Below, piece after piece: positions 32,456 to 43,623 of a stretch of DNA of 64,000 nucleotides. The translations under genes were made by a program, and so were the position numbers. The notes below the pieces were generated by a model. That model was not told where the DNA came from, did no database searches, and was given only the letters and a program-made list of their open reading frames with translations. This DNA is from Plasmodiophora brassicae (taxonomy: Eukaryota; Endomyxa: Phytomyxea; Phytomyxea; Plasmodiophorida): the NCBI GenBank assembly GCA_036867785.1, contig CP145416.1, forward strand, positions 434,001 through 498,000, given 5' to 3'. Each line of letters starts with the position of its first letter. The first letter of the stretch is position 1.

Positions 32456-34687
32456 ATGAAGCGGCAACTGCCAGAGCGTCCATCGCCCTCCCTCGGCATC
32501 TTCACCGTATTATTTCGAAGTTGTCGCGGGGTACCTCTGGAAGGCGATTCGTTCAAGGCCTTGGACGATGACGACGACCTAAAGCGCTATTCTATTCCTG
32601 GCGAAGGCATCGGTCGATGCGTGACTCACTGCCCTGGCAGCACTGGTGCCGAACGCCTGTCCACCTTCCGGTTCCTGTACAATCGTTTGACGATGAGCGC
32701 GACCAACGCGGGCATCGAACGCGAGCGTTCGATCGCGAGTCGCGAGGTCGTCGAGCAGCTGGAGAACCGGCGGCGCAGTGCCCTGCTGACGCTCGGCGAC
32801 AACGAACGATATGACGGCTGCACGTGCGTCATCCGCATTAATCGCGTCACCCAGGTGCCCGGCAGCGTCAGCGCCAACCTTGTCGGCAGGCAGCTGTGGG
32901 TGCGGATCAGTGTCGGCGACCGGCAGTTGTATCTGGACCAAGGCACGCTCAACCACCAGTTCAGCACGCTGTCGTTCGACTCGTCGGCGGACCTGTCCGG
33001 TGTCGAACCCGACGACGACGTCGACCTGGAGATGTACAGCTGGGACTCCTGGTTCGGCTGGTATCGTGTCGGGTGGACGTCGATGCCGTTCCGCGAGCTG
33101 ATCATGCGCCCGACACGAACGCTGTTGCTGCAGACGTCCAACGGCGATTTCCTGGTCAAGAAGTCGGTGAACGCCCCAACGGAATTGCACATATCCGTCC
33201 TGCAGACGCCGCAAGGCATGCCCGAACCTGTCGAGTCGCCAAGCGCCGGGCGCGACCGCAACTCGTACGCCAAGCACGTCATGGTGCTAACGCGTGGCAC
33301 CCAGGGCGACATCCAGCCGTTCGTCGCACTGGCCATGGGCCTGGCGCAGCAGCTGAACTGGATGGTGACGATCTGCACCGAGCTGCGCTACAAGCCGTTC
33401 ATCAAGAAGCATGCGGCCACGTTGACGAGCGGCGCTGTGCGATTCCGACCGTCGGGCGGCGACACGACCAACCGCGTCAATGGCGATATCGTCCGATGGG
33501 CGCTGCACACGAAGTCGGCTGTCGTCCAAGGCCTGATCCTCGCCCGGTCCGAGATGGAGTTCTTCTCGTCCGAGCCGATCATGTTCTGGTGGGCCGAGCA
33601 GATGGCGCCCGACGCCCTCGTCTACGGGTTCACGGTCGCCTCCATCGCGATGATCATCTCTGAGAAATTGCAGATCCCGATGCTCGGGTTCGTCCTGCAA
33701 CCGACCTGCATCCCGTCATCGCAGTACCCGCCGCTCCAAATGCTGAACCATCTGTCGATCCCGCTGCTGACGCCGCTGATCAAGGATTCGATCCTGTCCC
33801 ATGCGTTCATCAACCGCCTGAAGTCGTACATGGACTACTCGACGCTGACCGCCTTGCGGAAACGACGGGGGCTGCCGCCGTTCGGCCAGCCCTGGTACAG
33901 CGTCCTCGACCAAGGGTCCCCGGTGGTCGTCCCGATCAACGAAGTGGCATTCGGCGGCCGTCCTCCGGATTGGCCATCGTGCGTCGAGCTGACCGAGTTC
34001 ATCTACCTGACATCGTCGTCGGTGGGCGCGCTCGCCCCGGATCTGGTGAGGTTCCTGGACGCCGCCGATAACGACGGCGCGCCCGTTGTCGTGATCGGGT
34101 TCTCGTCGATGCCGATTCCACGTGAAAGCATCGCCCGGATCGTGATCAAGATCGCCAAGAAGTGTGAGAGGCGTCCTCGGGTCGTGGCGCTGCTTGGCGA
34201 CAGTATCGGGCAGACCATGTCGGCGAGAACCCAGGCGACGATGGACGCCCTGGTATCCTCCGGGACCGTCTTCGAGGCCAAAGGCGCACCGTACAGCCTC
34301 CTGTTCGCACGTGCCAGCTGCGTCGTGATCCATGGCGGCCTGGGCGCCACGTCGGATGCCATGCGGGCCGGCGTCCCTGTCATCTGCACGGGCGTCCTGC
34401 TGATGGACCAGCGATTCTGGGGCAATCGCTGCTCGTCGATCGGCCTGGGGCCGGAGATGACCCACATCAGCGACTTCAGCGCCGTCTGCGTCTCCCAGAT
34501 CGACGAGGTCCTAGCGGTCGACAACAACGCGTTCAGGGAACGGGCGGCCGAGTTCGCCAAACGACTACGGGCGGCTAACGACGTCGACAGCACCGGCGTG
34601 ACGCAGAACGTTCGCGCTGTCGCACGAATGCTCGAGCATGCCCGTCCGATTAGGACACCCAGTCCCGTCCTCGAGGACGCTGGATGA
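32456..34687 (+). CDS. Sterol 3-beta-glucosyltransferase-like enzyme with C2-like N-terminal region
   Basis: Intronless. From the ATG at 32456 it is 743 residues, but the frame is open back to 32003, so the start is uncertain. The C-terminal half is a GT-B glycosyltransferase of the UGT80/ATG26 type: LTRGTQGDIQPFVALAMGL starts the N-domain, LIPMLGFVLQPT-like strands follow, and VVIHGGLGATSDAMRAGVP plus DQRFWGNR form the UDP-sugar site. Such enzymes glucosylate membrane sterols. Ahead of it (about 120-260) lies a beta-rich region (LWVRISVGDRQLYLDQG, VDLEMYSWD) that looks like a C2 domain, where yeast Atg26 has GRAM/PH and plant enzymes have little. C2 identity is inference from the strand pattern. 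Single-exon structure is unusual among its neighbours. Confidence 0.85.
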   Translation: MKRQLPERPSPSLGIFTVLFRSCRGVPLEGDSFKALDDDDDLKRYSIPGEGIGRCVTHCPGSTGAERLSTFRFLYNRLTMSATNAGIERERSIASREVVEQLENRRRSALLTLGDNERYDGCTCVIRINRVTQVPGSVSANLVGRQLWVRISVGDRQLYLDQGTLNHQFSTLSFDSSADLSGVEPDDDVDLEMYSWDSWFGWYRVGWTSMPFRELIMRPTRTLLLQTSNGDFLVKKSVNAPTELHISVLQTPQGMPEPVESPSAGRDRNSYAKHVMVLTRGTQGDIQPFVALAMGLAQQLNWMVTICTELRYKPFIKKHAATLTSGAVRFRPSGGDTTNRVNGDIVRWALHTKSAVVQGLILARSEMEFFSSEPIMFWWAEQMAPDALVYGFTVASIAMIISEKLQIPMLGFVLQPTCIPSSQYPPLQMLNHLSIPLLTPLIKDSILSHAFINRLKSYMDYSTLTALRKRRGLPPFGQPWYSVLDQGSPVVVPINEVAFGGRPPDWPSCVELTEFIYLTSSSVGALAPDLVRFLDAADNDGAPVVVIGFSSMPIPRESIARIVIKIAKKCERRPRVVALLGDSIGQTMSARTQATMDALVSSGTVFEAKGAPYSLLFARASCVVIHGGLGATSDAMRAGVPVICTGVLLMDQRFWGNRCSSIGLGPEMTHISDFSAVCVSQIDEVLAVDNNAFRERAAEFAKRLRAANDVDSTGVTQNVRAVARMLEHARPIRTPSPVLEDAG

Positions 34688-34779
34688 ACCCTCCCTGTCC
34701 ATAGCTGTACTGCACGATCCATCCCAACAATATACCATTCGCTGCTCAGCTCCCGCTGGCTGCAGTATGTTATTAGTGG

Positions 34780-35130
34780 TCAGCGCGAGTGCCCCGGGCT
34801 GCTGCCGGTTCTGGCGCCGACGTACGTCTGGACCAGCTGCTGCCATTCGAGCTGCTGGCTCTTGATCCATTCGGACAGGTCCTTGACGTCAGAAATCGAT
34901 GCGTTCAGGGCGTCGATCTGTCGCTCGTCGTAGTCGGATTCGGCGCCTTCCAGCTCATCATCGTCGAATTCACAGTCGGATTCACTGTTGAACTCGATCT
35001 CGTCTTCGGACATCTCCCCATCGCTGGCGTCGTCCATGACCGACATCATCTCGATCTCGCATTCTAGGTCGGCCGTCTCGTCGGCACTGTCGGGCTCGCC
35101 GCCTTCCACATTGTACCGGGTGGTCTCCAT
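34780..35130 (-). CDS. Small acidic protein, unknown
   Basis: 116 residues from METTRYNVEGG. The central part is strongly acidic (Glu/Asp/Ser, for example SEDEIEFNSESD) and is followed by a helical, Gln-rich C-terminus (LEWQQLVQTY). No family recognised. It is convergent with the sterol glucosyltransferase, 93 bp from its stop. Acidic proteins of this kind are often chaperones or chromatin-linked, but there is no direct evidence here. Confidence 0.4.
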   Translation of the reverse strand: METTRYNVEGGEPDSADETADLECEIEMMSVMDDASDGEMSEDEIEFNSESDCEFDDDELEGAESDYDERQIDALNASISDVKDLSEWIKSQQLEWQQLVQTYVGARTGSSPGHSR

Positions 35131-35589
35131 CGCGATCCCTAGCGACCCTGACAGGGCGGCTGGAGGATTCGACCACCAAATCGGACTGCAGGCTAGGCTA
35201 GGTAGGCTAGTCACAGAACGATATCAGCTATGTATTCAATTCTGGGGCCAAGCGGCTGTCATTTCCCCAACAGCCGGTTGGCCCAATGCTGACGCCAGAT
35301 TGACTCCTAACGCGTTACGGCAGCAACGCGTCGTATGCCAGCCCAAGTGCGACGCCACGTGATGACCCCAAGGCAACAACGACGGGCAGGGGTGGCACGA
35401 GTGCTCAGGATATGCTGACAGTTTCCGAGATGGCCGCCTGAAGAACCTCTTTCATGATATGCAACCAGCGCTCCATCGGCCAGACCCAAACAAGACCGAC
35501 CAGCGGTCCCACCGTTTGACTATTTCTGGCAAATAATAGACAAGCGAATGGAACTGACACAACACTATCAGATTAATACGGCGCGGACA

Positions 35590-35900
35590 GCACATCGTGG
35601 TTCTTGGCGTGTTTGTGGACGACTTCCTTCTCTCCGGAACTAGCTCCAGTTTAATGGGCGAAGTGAAGGCGAATGTTGTCAACACGTTTCAAGACGAAGA
35701 ATATGGGTCCTGCCAGATGGGTTCTCGGTATGCGGCTGACGCAGACGGCGTCGACGATTGTACTCGATCAGGACCAGTACCTGCGTGACGTGTTGCATCG
35801 ATTCCGGAATTCAAGAAATGATCATGGGCACTTACATCAGTCAACAAACCGGTGTGTTGATTCTCAGAGCGTCAGCCTCTCAATGTCGAAGGGTTCAACC
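35590..35900 (+). mobile_element. Ty1/copia LTR-retrotransposon fossil (reverse transcriptase part)
   Basis: A short relic of a copia-type pol gene. The VDDFLLSG metal-site motif of the RVT_2 reverse transcriptase is followed by pieces typical of the next part of the domain. It is broken and decayed, with at least a few disruptions. No terminal repeats or integrase were found, so it looks old. The rest of the 35131-36255 gap shows only scattered short frames, possibly more decayed remains, and nothing I can name. Confidence 0.6.
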
Positions 35901-36255
35901 TTCCTCGCAGACAGAACGAGCTAACGAGCAAGCAAGCGGATGGTGATCTGCATGATGCAGCAGTATCTGCTCAGAAGAGGTCGCCCGGGTACAGTAGCGG
36001 CATATCTTTGTGGATCGTGGCCATGGCATCGATGTCTGTGTGGCTCGCTCGTCTGCGAATTGCTCAGGACAAGCGGCTTGGATTGCTGCCGGAACGCAGG
36101 GGCAATCGAGTACGGCCAACTCGTGGACGCAAACCACGAACATGTCGAGATGGGCCGATCGCCGAGCGTCCTGTTCCGTCACGTCAGGTTGACGATGGTG
36201 TTCTCTCAACCACAAGACCCACATCTGTTCCAAGGCTCGTTCAACGTATGTGGCA

Positions 36256-37892
36256 ATGCGCTCTGCGATGTTATCGCGTATTCATCGCGAGGCAGCGTCA
36301 GATCGCACGAAGGCTGCTGACGTGGGGCAAGTCGATGAACCGTTGAAGTTTGGCGAAGGCGTTCTTACCGAGGAGGAGCTGAAACGCCAACGAGTCCGCA
36401 AGAAAGGCGACGCGGTAGGAGCAAATCAGCACACGTGAAACGGACACTGCTCAACGCGTGCCATTAGGGTCGCAACGAATGGACGATCTTGATGAACAGC
36501 AAGGCAGAACAATACAAGCGGTCTGTCGCGGAGGAAATGGCGTCCAAGCGATCAAAGCAGAACAAGTTCGGCGAAGAGATTCGCGTACAAATTGACGAGG
36601 TGGCATTGCAGAATTGCACCCTCCCCCATTGCATGGTCGATAACATCATTGGGCAGATCCGGAAGAGGAACCAGAGAGAGGCCGAAGAGCGACAAGCGGA
36701 AGCACGAAGGGTGCGCCGCCTCAGATCGTTGGAGCGCACAAAACTGAACATGCCACGTACAGATTCTTGAACAGATCAAGATGCACGAACTTGAAGAAGC
36801 GCGCAAGGAACAGCGCCTGCGCGAACGCAACGAGCATGATCGCGTATTCGTCCAGGACCAGCTCCGGCTGCGAGCTCAAGCAGCCCAGGCTGCCGAGGCG
36901 AAGCGGCGTGAACTGGAGGCTCGGGCAAGGTCTGCAAGAATGATCTACGGGATGCAGATGAGCTGAGATCTAACGATGTGTTGCAGGGCGACTCTTCAAC
37001 GACAAGCCGAGCGGGATCGTCGAGCCCGGGAGGAGGAGCGACGACGATTCCAGGAGGAGATGCGAGTACAGCGAATGGAGAACGAACAGCAACTGACCGA
37101 GAAGAAAAGACGACACGATGAGGAAAGGCAACGGGACATTGAGGAGCAGAGAAGGTCGAATGCCGTCGAATCCGATAACGCTGCGTTACCAATTACCGTT
37201 CATGAGCAGGCTTCTGCTGACGTCCCAGGCAGTCGAAGAGGCAAAACGTGGCCAAATGCAGAAGCTGGCGAATAAGGTCGCCATGCTCGAAAAGGATAAC
37301 GAAGCGGTTCAGCGGGCGGTTCAGGAGCGCCTCAAAGAAGAGGAGCGTCGAATCGCGCGATTCCAAGAAGAGGTGGGAAGGTTCTCATAGACGAAGATAA
37401 CGGAATAACGGTTATCTGCGTTAGGCATCTCTTCGAGAGGCCGAAGCCGAGCAGAACAAACTTCGGCGACAGCGTGAGCGCACTATCGAGATGAAAGCCG
37501 CTATCCAGAAGCAACTGGACGAGAAACGAGCAGCGTACAGCAGACAGGTAGAGGAATCTAAACGGTCTGCAGTGGACTCGCAAAGCGGATTGCTCGTTCG
37601 CTGACTGGAGCGTCAGGCTTGCGAATACAATCCGCCAATTATCTGCTGAAGAAGAGGAGCGCCGGAAGCATGAGGTAAGGAGCCACCAGGTTTATAGTCG
37701 TCGGGTGATAAGAAACCACACTAGGTCATAAAGGCTCATGCACAGAGGATCGCATACAAGGCCGAGCTCGACATGCAGGTTAAATTGCAGAAAGAGCGCC
37801 CATCTGTCGGCGAGAATGGCATGGATGACAACGAGAGGGTCTTGAACCGGCGCCTCCTACAGAACGCGGTCGCCGACCTGATGCGACAATAA
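36256..37892 (+). CDS. Trichoplein/TPH-like axonemal coiled-coil protein
   Basis: At least eight exons joined by introns of about 50-70 nt encode a nearly continuous charged helix rich in Glu, Arg, Lys and Gln. Clear exons include EEEERRKHE-, RQAEARR- and ERRIARFQEE-type stretches, each ending at a GT donor that restores the frame. The final exon (VIKAHAQRIAYKAELD..) ends in a short helix, NRRLLQNAVADLMRQ, and a TAA at 37892. The composition and repeated 'E-x-R-R' pattern resemble trichohyalin-plectin-homology proteins of cilia (trichoplein, MNS1, CFAP45/53). The family call rests on composition and the pattern, so the exact orthologue is unknown. The ATG at 36256 or 36268 is the start. Confidence 0.5.
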
Positions 37893-38098
37893 ATCATTGT
37901 ACTGGTTCTTGTGAGCTAGTTACTTACTGGGAAGGCACGGGAATTGGCGCAATGCTTTTGTTCCACGTACGGCCGGTGGTTAAGAGCGGCTGGTTCGAAG
38001 TAGTGTCTCGCATTCGTCATTTTGTTGCGGACTGCGTGGCGGAGTCCGGGACAGCGAGTCGGCTGGATCACTGACACGACGAGAACCGCGTCGTCGCC

Positions 38099-38658
38099 AT
38101 GGTACGTACAGGTCTGTTGTGTGAGACTTCTAGACATGTAATTCGAGATCTGTCGTATAGCGTCTGGAAAAGTGTTATTTCTGTTCTAGCACGGTATATC
38201 CCGGCCATGGTGTCACGTTCGTTCGAAACGACTGTAAGGTGTTCAACTTCTGCCGGTCAAAGTGCCACAAGAACTTTAAGATGAAGAGGAACCCACGGCA
38301 CGTTCGATGGACGAAGGCGTTCCGGAAGTCACATGGCAAGGAGCTTGCAGTGGATGCTACATTCGATTTCGAGCGCAAACGCAACATTCCTACCAAGTAC
38401 GACCGCAACTTGATGGCGGCCACCCTGAAGGCCATGAAGAAGGTCGAGGACATCAAGACGCTCCGCAAGGAACGTTTCTACAAGGCACGTATGAAGCCGG
38501 CCAAGATCATCCAGAAGAAGCAGGCGCTCGCCACCATCAAACAAGGCATCGACCTCATCAAGTCGCCTCTTGTCCGCGAATCCGTCATGCTCGTCACCGA
38601 GGACGCCGTCAAGTCCAAAGAGACCACCAACAAGACCGACGCCATGGTCGAGGACTGA
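38099..38658 (+). CDS. RLP24: RLP24 60S ribosome-biogenesis factor (L24e family)
   Basis: Exon 1 is only the ATG (38099-38101). A 59-nt intron (38102-38160) follows, then exon 2 (38161-38658), giving 166 residues. The L24e zinc knuckle is complete: [15 protein letters not shown] supplies CxxC and FCRSKC the second pair. [14 protein letters not shown] follows, and the long basic helical tail marks RLP24 (RSL24D1) rather than ribosomal protein eL24. RLP24 holds the eL24 position on pre-60S particles and recruits the AAA ATPase Drg1 for its own release in the cytoplasm. Without the split start codon the N-terminus would be lost, which is strong support for the intron. Confidence 0.95.
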
Positions 38659-38923
38659 TCCTTATTCTAACCGAAAGTCAACCAATGAATCCCTTATTAG
38701 ACTGCTCTGCCGAGGCAGGCGACCTTCGGCAGGCTTGACATCGGACGCTCGATAATACGGCCTGGCCAAACTTGTCCTGTCGGCAGATATGACCTTGCAC
38801 TGGACAGTGGAATAATGACGGAGACAAAACCGTGCATTTGGTGGCACTGGGCAGGGTGTCAGCCTGGCGCCGAGGCGACAGGTGCCCCATTTTGGTGCGT
38901 GTCGGGCTACCGTGGTGAGCACC

Positions 38924-40366
38924 ATGTACTTGTCGTCGTCGCAGCTGGCCGCCCTGCGCGACTACAAGTACGCGTCGGGCACGTATGGGTATCTGGACAC
39001 GGTCATGACGCCGTTCTGGAACGCGGCCGTCAACTTCCTGCCGATGACGATAGCGTAAGCGGGGCGCGTCTGGCAGATGGTTGTCGACCTCAATTCTACG
39101 TACGGTAGGCCGAATGTTGTGACGCTGGTCGCCTTGATAATTATGGCATCGGCCGCCGTGCTCAATGGCATCATGTCCCCGACGTTGTCTGATGAATTAC
39201 CCGCCTGGGTACTCCTCTATAATGCCGTCGCCCTGTTCCTATACCAGACCCTCGACGCCATCGACGGGAAACAAGCCCGACGGACGGAGTCGTCATCACC
39301 ACTAGGACAGCTCTTTGACCATGGGTAAGCTTTCCGAGCAGCGATTGCCCGCAGTGATGGACTTACCTGAATATCAGCTGCGATTCGTTGAACGTGACGC
39401 TGCTTCTTATAATCGTCAGCGGCACCCTGCGCTTGGGCCAGCAACCTGTCCTGATGGTCGCCTGTTTTGCGATTGGCATTGTTCCATTTTACATGGTATC
39501 ACGTTGCCGACCATGTTCTGTACTGGCCGTTCCCGCTGACGAAGTTGGCAGGCGAACTGGGAAGAGTCTCAGACCGGGTACATGAGGTTTGGCATGATTG
39601 GCGTAACGGAGGCCCAGTTTTCCGTTATCGCCTTGTTCATAGCGACTCTGGTATTTGGTACAGAACTGCTGCGGTGCCCGCTGTACATTGTGTGCAATGA
39701 CTGATATGCTGCAAAGGCCATCATATCTGGACGTGGGCGCCATTCGGTGTCGAGCTCCGGCAGGCGTTCATGGTTATTGCCGGGTCTGGTGCCGCCTTTG
39801 GGGCGTTGGAAAAGTCAGGACAATGCGACTCGTCGAGGGTTTCCTTCCTAATTTGCATGGCTATAGTTTATGGGTAGTGTATCGAGGCAAGGCTTTACTA
39901 CCGACATTCAAGCCGTCCATCGCGATTGCTCAAGTCGTCCAGTTCTTTGCGTATCTCATTTTGACGTTGATGTGGATGCTTTCTCCTCATCATAAGGTGC
40001 TGCTAGAGGTTCGACAACTTGCGTATGTCGCCCCATGAACGTACCGTATAACCATTTTAACTGCAGCATCCGTTCGTCGTGTTCACTGCTGCCGGGGTTG
40101 CGTTCTCGTACCTGATCAATCGCCTGATCATTTCTCGCGTCATCGTCGATGCCGGGTTCAGCTTCAGTCCTCCTGCTCTGCTACCGCTTCCCTTTCTAGC
40201 CTATCATGCATGGACCAGCACGTCTCCCGTCCACGTCGTCGTTATGTCGCGCGTGTATCTCGTGTTCACTATTGTCGTGTACGCGCATTTCGTGCAGTCC
40301 GTCATCCACGAAATCTGCACCTTCCTCAAAATCCGCGCCTTTGTCATTGCAAAGAAGTCCAACTAA
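38924..40366 (+). CDS. Ethanolamine/choline phosphotransferase (CDP-alcohol phosphotransferase)
   Basis: Seven exons with introns of 52-59 nt form one frame ending in a KKSN C-terminus. The catalytic CDP-alcohol signature is intact across an intron: DGKQARRT, then PLGQLFDHG joined to CDSLN, giving the D-G-x2-A-R-x8-G-x3-D-x3-D arrangement. About eight to ten hydrophobic helices follow (such as FAIGIVPFYM and LVFTIVVYAHFV), and MANWEESQTGYM is the conserved loop between helices. The enzyme transfers phosphoethanolamine or phosphocholine from its CDP-ester to diacylglycerol in the ER, the last Kennedy-pathway step. Which head group it prefers cannot be read from sequence. The terminal KKxx-like end fits ER retrieval. 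Confidence 0.9.
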
Positions 40367-40601
40367 ATATTGTCTCTTGAGGCTTATTCATCTGAGGCCA
40401 TTCCGGTTCGATAGAGCGTTATGCGGCTTAAGTCATGCTGCGTCGCTGTTGCCTGACCGCACCACGCCAAGTCAATCGGCGCACTTTCTAAAATTGTCAT
40501 TCGGGTCGGCCACGATCTGGTGGTCGACTTCGATCCAGCCGACAGTCAACCTGTCCTAGCAGACTTATCTGCTGTTGGTACGCTAGGCGAACGGTCGTTG
40601 T

Positions 40602-41499
40602 ATGACACGAGTAGCCCCTGTGCGGTTCAGTCCACTATGGTGGTGGCATTTGTTCGGGTTCATGTCCATATCAACGATCACTGGCGTCCGAATTCACGCC
40701 ATCGCGCTGAAAACGGCAACCATGAATATCAGCACGGGGCAAACAGTTGCGTTCTTCCTATCGTATTTCACGCACTGGGCACTGATGTTCGTCCAAGGTC
40801 AGATGGCGTTCAGGCCACTTCCTAGTTGATATCTGATAACGGTGACAGGGCATTTCGCCGTCGTGCTTTTCCTGAGCTCCTTTGAACGATGGCGTGATTC
40901 GCCCAACAAAGCTCTGCATTTGGCCAGAATAACGCAGGTCGTCGCTTTGATTGAATCTGTCGTGGTCGGCGTTGGCTTCTGGATTGGCATTATGCCGTTC
41001 CGCGGGAAAATGCCTGCACCTGGCTACATGCTCTTCTCTAGCGTAACGGTACGTCCACTGATGTGTCAAGGAGCCCACCCAGGGCGACTTACAAATGTGC
41101 CATGGTGTAAAGGTTCATGGAGGGACAGCCGTCCTCATGTTAATCGACCTCTTCGTGACGCATTACCGCGTGTGCGAGCATCCCAAACGAGAGCTGCTGG
41201 CCTGCATTGTTTCTGTCATTGCTTACCTTCCAGTAAGCGCAGTCTGTTCAGCGGTATCTGGGCATCCACCGTAAGGGCACTGTGGTTCAAAGGCTTCGTT
41301 GGCCGTTCGTAACCTTCCATGTTGTTCCAGATACCGGCAAATGCTATGGAACGGTCCGCTGCTGACGATCGCGTCAGTATGCGGCTTGGTTGCCACCCAA
41401 GTCATCCTGTACTACTTCTTTTTCATCCTTGTCTTCCGGCACTGGCACCATCCGACCGCCAGCGAGATAACATCTCCTGATCCAGTCGACGGACCCTGA
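40602..41499 (+). CDS. Multi-pass membrane protein, FAR-17a/AIG1-like
   Basis: Starts MTRVAPVRFSPLWWW and runs through at least four exons. Introns of 51 and about 64 nt are clear; the join near 41230-41330 is uncertain. Six or so hydrophobic helices. A charged loop (FERWRDSPNKAL) precedes a long helix ending in GFWIGIMPF, and after an intron comes VHGGTAVLMLIDLFVTHY, which fits the conserved His-containing helix of AIG1/ADTRP hydrolases of FAHFA lipids. Family assignment is from pattern, not a computed alignment. It lies between the EPT gene and the M20 peptidase, convergent with the latter (92 bp). Confidence 0.5.
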
Positions 41500-41590
41500 A
41501 GACGAGCTGGGCAACTGCTATAGCTGCTGCCTGCCACAATACTGGGGGTACTATATCTGTAATAGACGTGTATGGTTCTGTTCTGTTCAA

Positions 41591-43336
41591 CTAGAGCGGC
41601 GGGTTGCTGTCAACGCAGAGAACGTCGACGAGGTCATAGAGAACATGAAGTCCCCAGATGAGGCCTTGTCTCGAGAGGCGCTCGTTGACGCCGTGGAACA
41701 GCTTCGAGAACGCCCACGACTCGTCGAAATGCAGTGGAGCGAACCCGATGCACAACATGCCGGATGGGTGCCGCGCGTAATGCTTCGCATCAGTGCCACC
41801 GGGACACATCATCGGAATGATGGGCCCAGCCGGTCCTCTGCCGTTGATGACGTTCTGAATGGCATCCAGGACAGCCTTGATTCGCGGGTCGCTCGGATCC
41901 TGGCATAGCGCTGGTTGCCCGCATTCGTTTGCCTCGATGTGCAACGATGGGGCCTCGTCACGATCAAAGTACCCGTTGCCAACTACGCCTTTGATTTCAT
42001 CGATCACATCATCGACTGTAAATCCGGGAAGGACTCGACAGTCGACCTTCAGCTCGGCCGACGCGGGGATCTGCACACGATTGGGGTCCAGAGAGAAATC
42101 CTAGCTGCGCGCTGACCTGGTTGGACTTGACGCCGCCCGAGACGGTCGTGGGCACCGCAAGGTTGTGCAGGAACGGTTCGAGCATTCGCGACGCTTCGGA
42201 TGGTAACACACGATCTAGGACGAATTCGTGCGACGTCGACATGAGCAGCGCTTGCAGAGCGAGGCTGGTAGCGTAACCACCCGAACTGCTGAGAACGTCA
42301 AACGTCTGGACATGGCGAGCAAATCAGGCCGACTTTGCCCGACGAGTCCACTGATCCGTGTACCGGTTGGGCTTGAGGCGTAAGATGGAACGGCAACCGT
42401 CGCTCTGCGAGAGCAGAAGCGGCGCGACCAAGCATGCCAATGGCGTTATCCTTATGTGGCACGGAGCTGTGGCCACCAGTGCCTCTCGACGTGATTGTGA
42501 CGTTAACATGCCCCTTTTCGGCAATCTGTACCGGGTAGAGCAACGCGCCGTTGAAGTAGAACGGGAACCCGCCGGCCTCAGTGAACATAACCTCGGCCTC
42601 GATCAGGTCTGGGTGCTGCCGAACGAGGAATTCGACGCCATAGTGACTGCCGTCTTCTTCATCCGCAACCCTGAATGCACGCGCCGTTAACAGTCTTCTA
42701 CAGACTGGAACGAGCGACGCACCCAGCGAAAATGAGGTCGCGATGCAGCGAGATCCCCGATCGCTTCAGCGCCACGAGAATAGCGACAGATGTTGCTGCA
42801 TGCTGCCACCAAGTTAACGACACGCGTCTCGACGCAGCGCATGACACATTGTCACCAACATGTTTCATGTCAATGGCCCCTCTGCCGTAGATGACGCCAT
42901 CGTCGTCTTCGAACGCGGCAAACTGCCAGGAAGCCGCTCAGTAGACCACGACGTAATGTGCCATTGGACAACGTACGGGATCGTGTTGCCACTGCTCCTC
43001 CTTCCATTTCACGGCTGGGACGACGTCCAGGTGAGCACTCAACAGCACTGGTCGGCGACCACTGGATCCATTGCCGGTCAGCCGAGCAATTATATTGGGC
43101 CGGTCCGGCGTCCTGCCGACCACCTCGAACGGGATCCCCTCCGCGGTAAATACCCGCTGCAGGACGTCGACCGCCGCCCTTTCCGACCCATTCCCGCCGC
43201 CGTAGTTCGTCGTATCGCACCGCAGCAGCTGCTTAAACACGTCGACGGCGAACGCCTCGATGCCAGCGTCGTCCACAATTGTCGCCTTCGGCATCGGAGC
43301 ACGACGATCCGCCCGCACTAAATAGGTACTCGCCAT
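41591..43336 (-). CDS. M20 family metallopeptidase (ArgE/ACY1/PM20D type)
   Basis: Six exons (43336-42977, 42922-42860, 42802-42723, 42670-42364, 42305-42117, 42070-41591; introns 46-58 nt) encode 492 residues. The di-zinc site is intact: SAHLDVVP (His, Asp), GRGAIDMKH (bridging Asp), ADEEDGS (general base Glu and metal Glu) and CPGGTDAKHY (last His). The central dimerisation insert carries TGGHSSVPHKDNAIG. M20 enzymes hydrolyse N-acyl amino acids or dipeptides; the long form with GGTDAKHY resembles PM20D1 and acetylornithine deacetylase-like enzymes. The substrate is not decidable. It is divergent from the phosphoglycerate mutase gene with 287 bp between starts. Confidence 0.9.
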
Positions 43337-43623
43337 GTGGCTCCTGCCCGCACTCATGAACGTGGGCGACGACTCGGAAGATAGTCCTTTTCCGGCATCG
43401 CCAAACAGGCCCTGCAACGGTTACCCAATGCAGGGCGCCTGCCTGGACGCCGGTACGCCCGCTCGTTCCAGACGCTGCCTGCGCGCTGATGCGATGTTGC
43501 GACAGGAAAAAGCCCCGCTGGAAACTGGGTCCGGGACTCCGGGTCCGCCGTGCAGTCGTCAGTTCAGTGCAGCGGCGGCACGGGGCAGTGCCGTACGGAG
43601 GAGGGTCGCCGTCGAAAACGACG

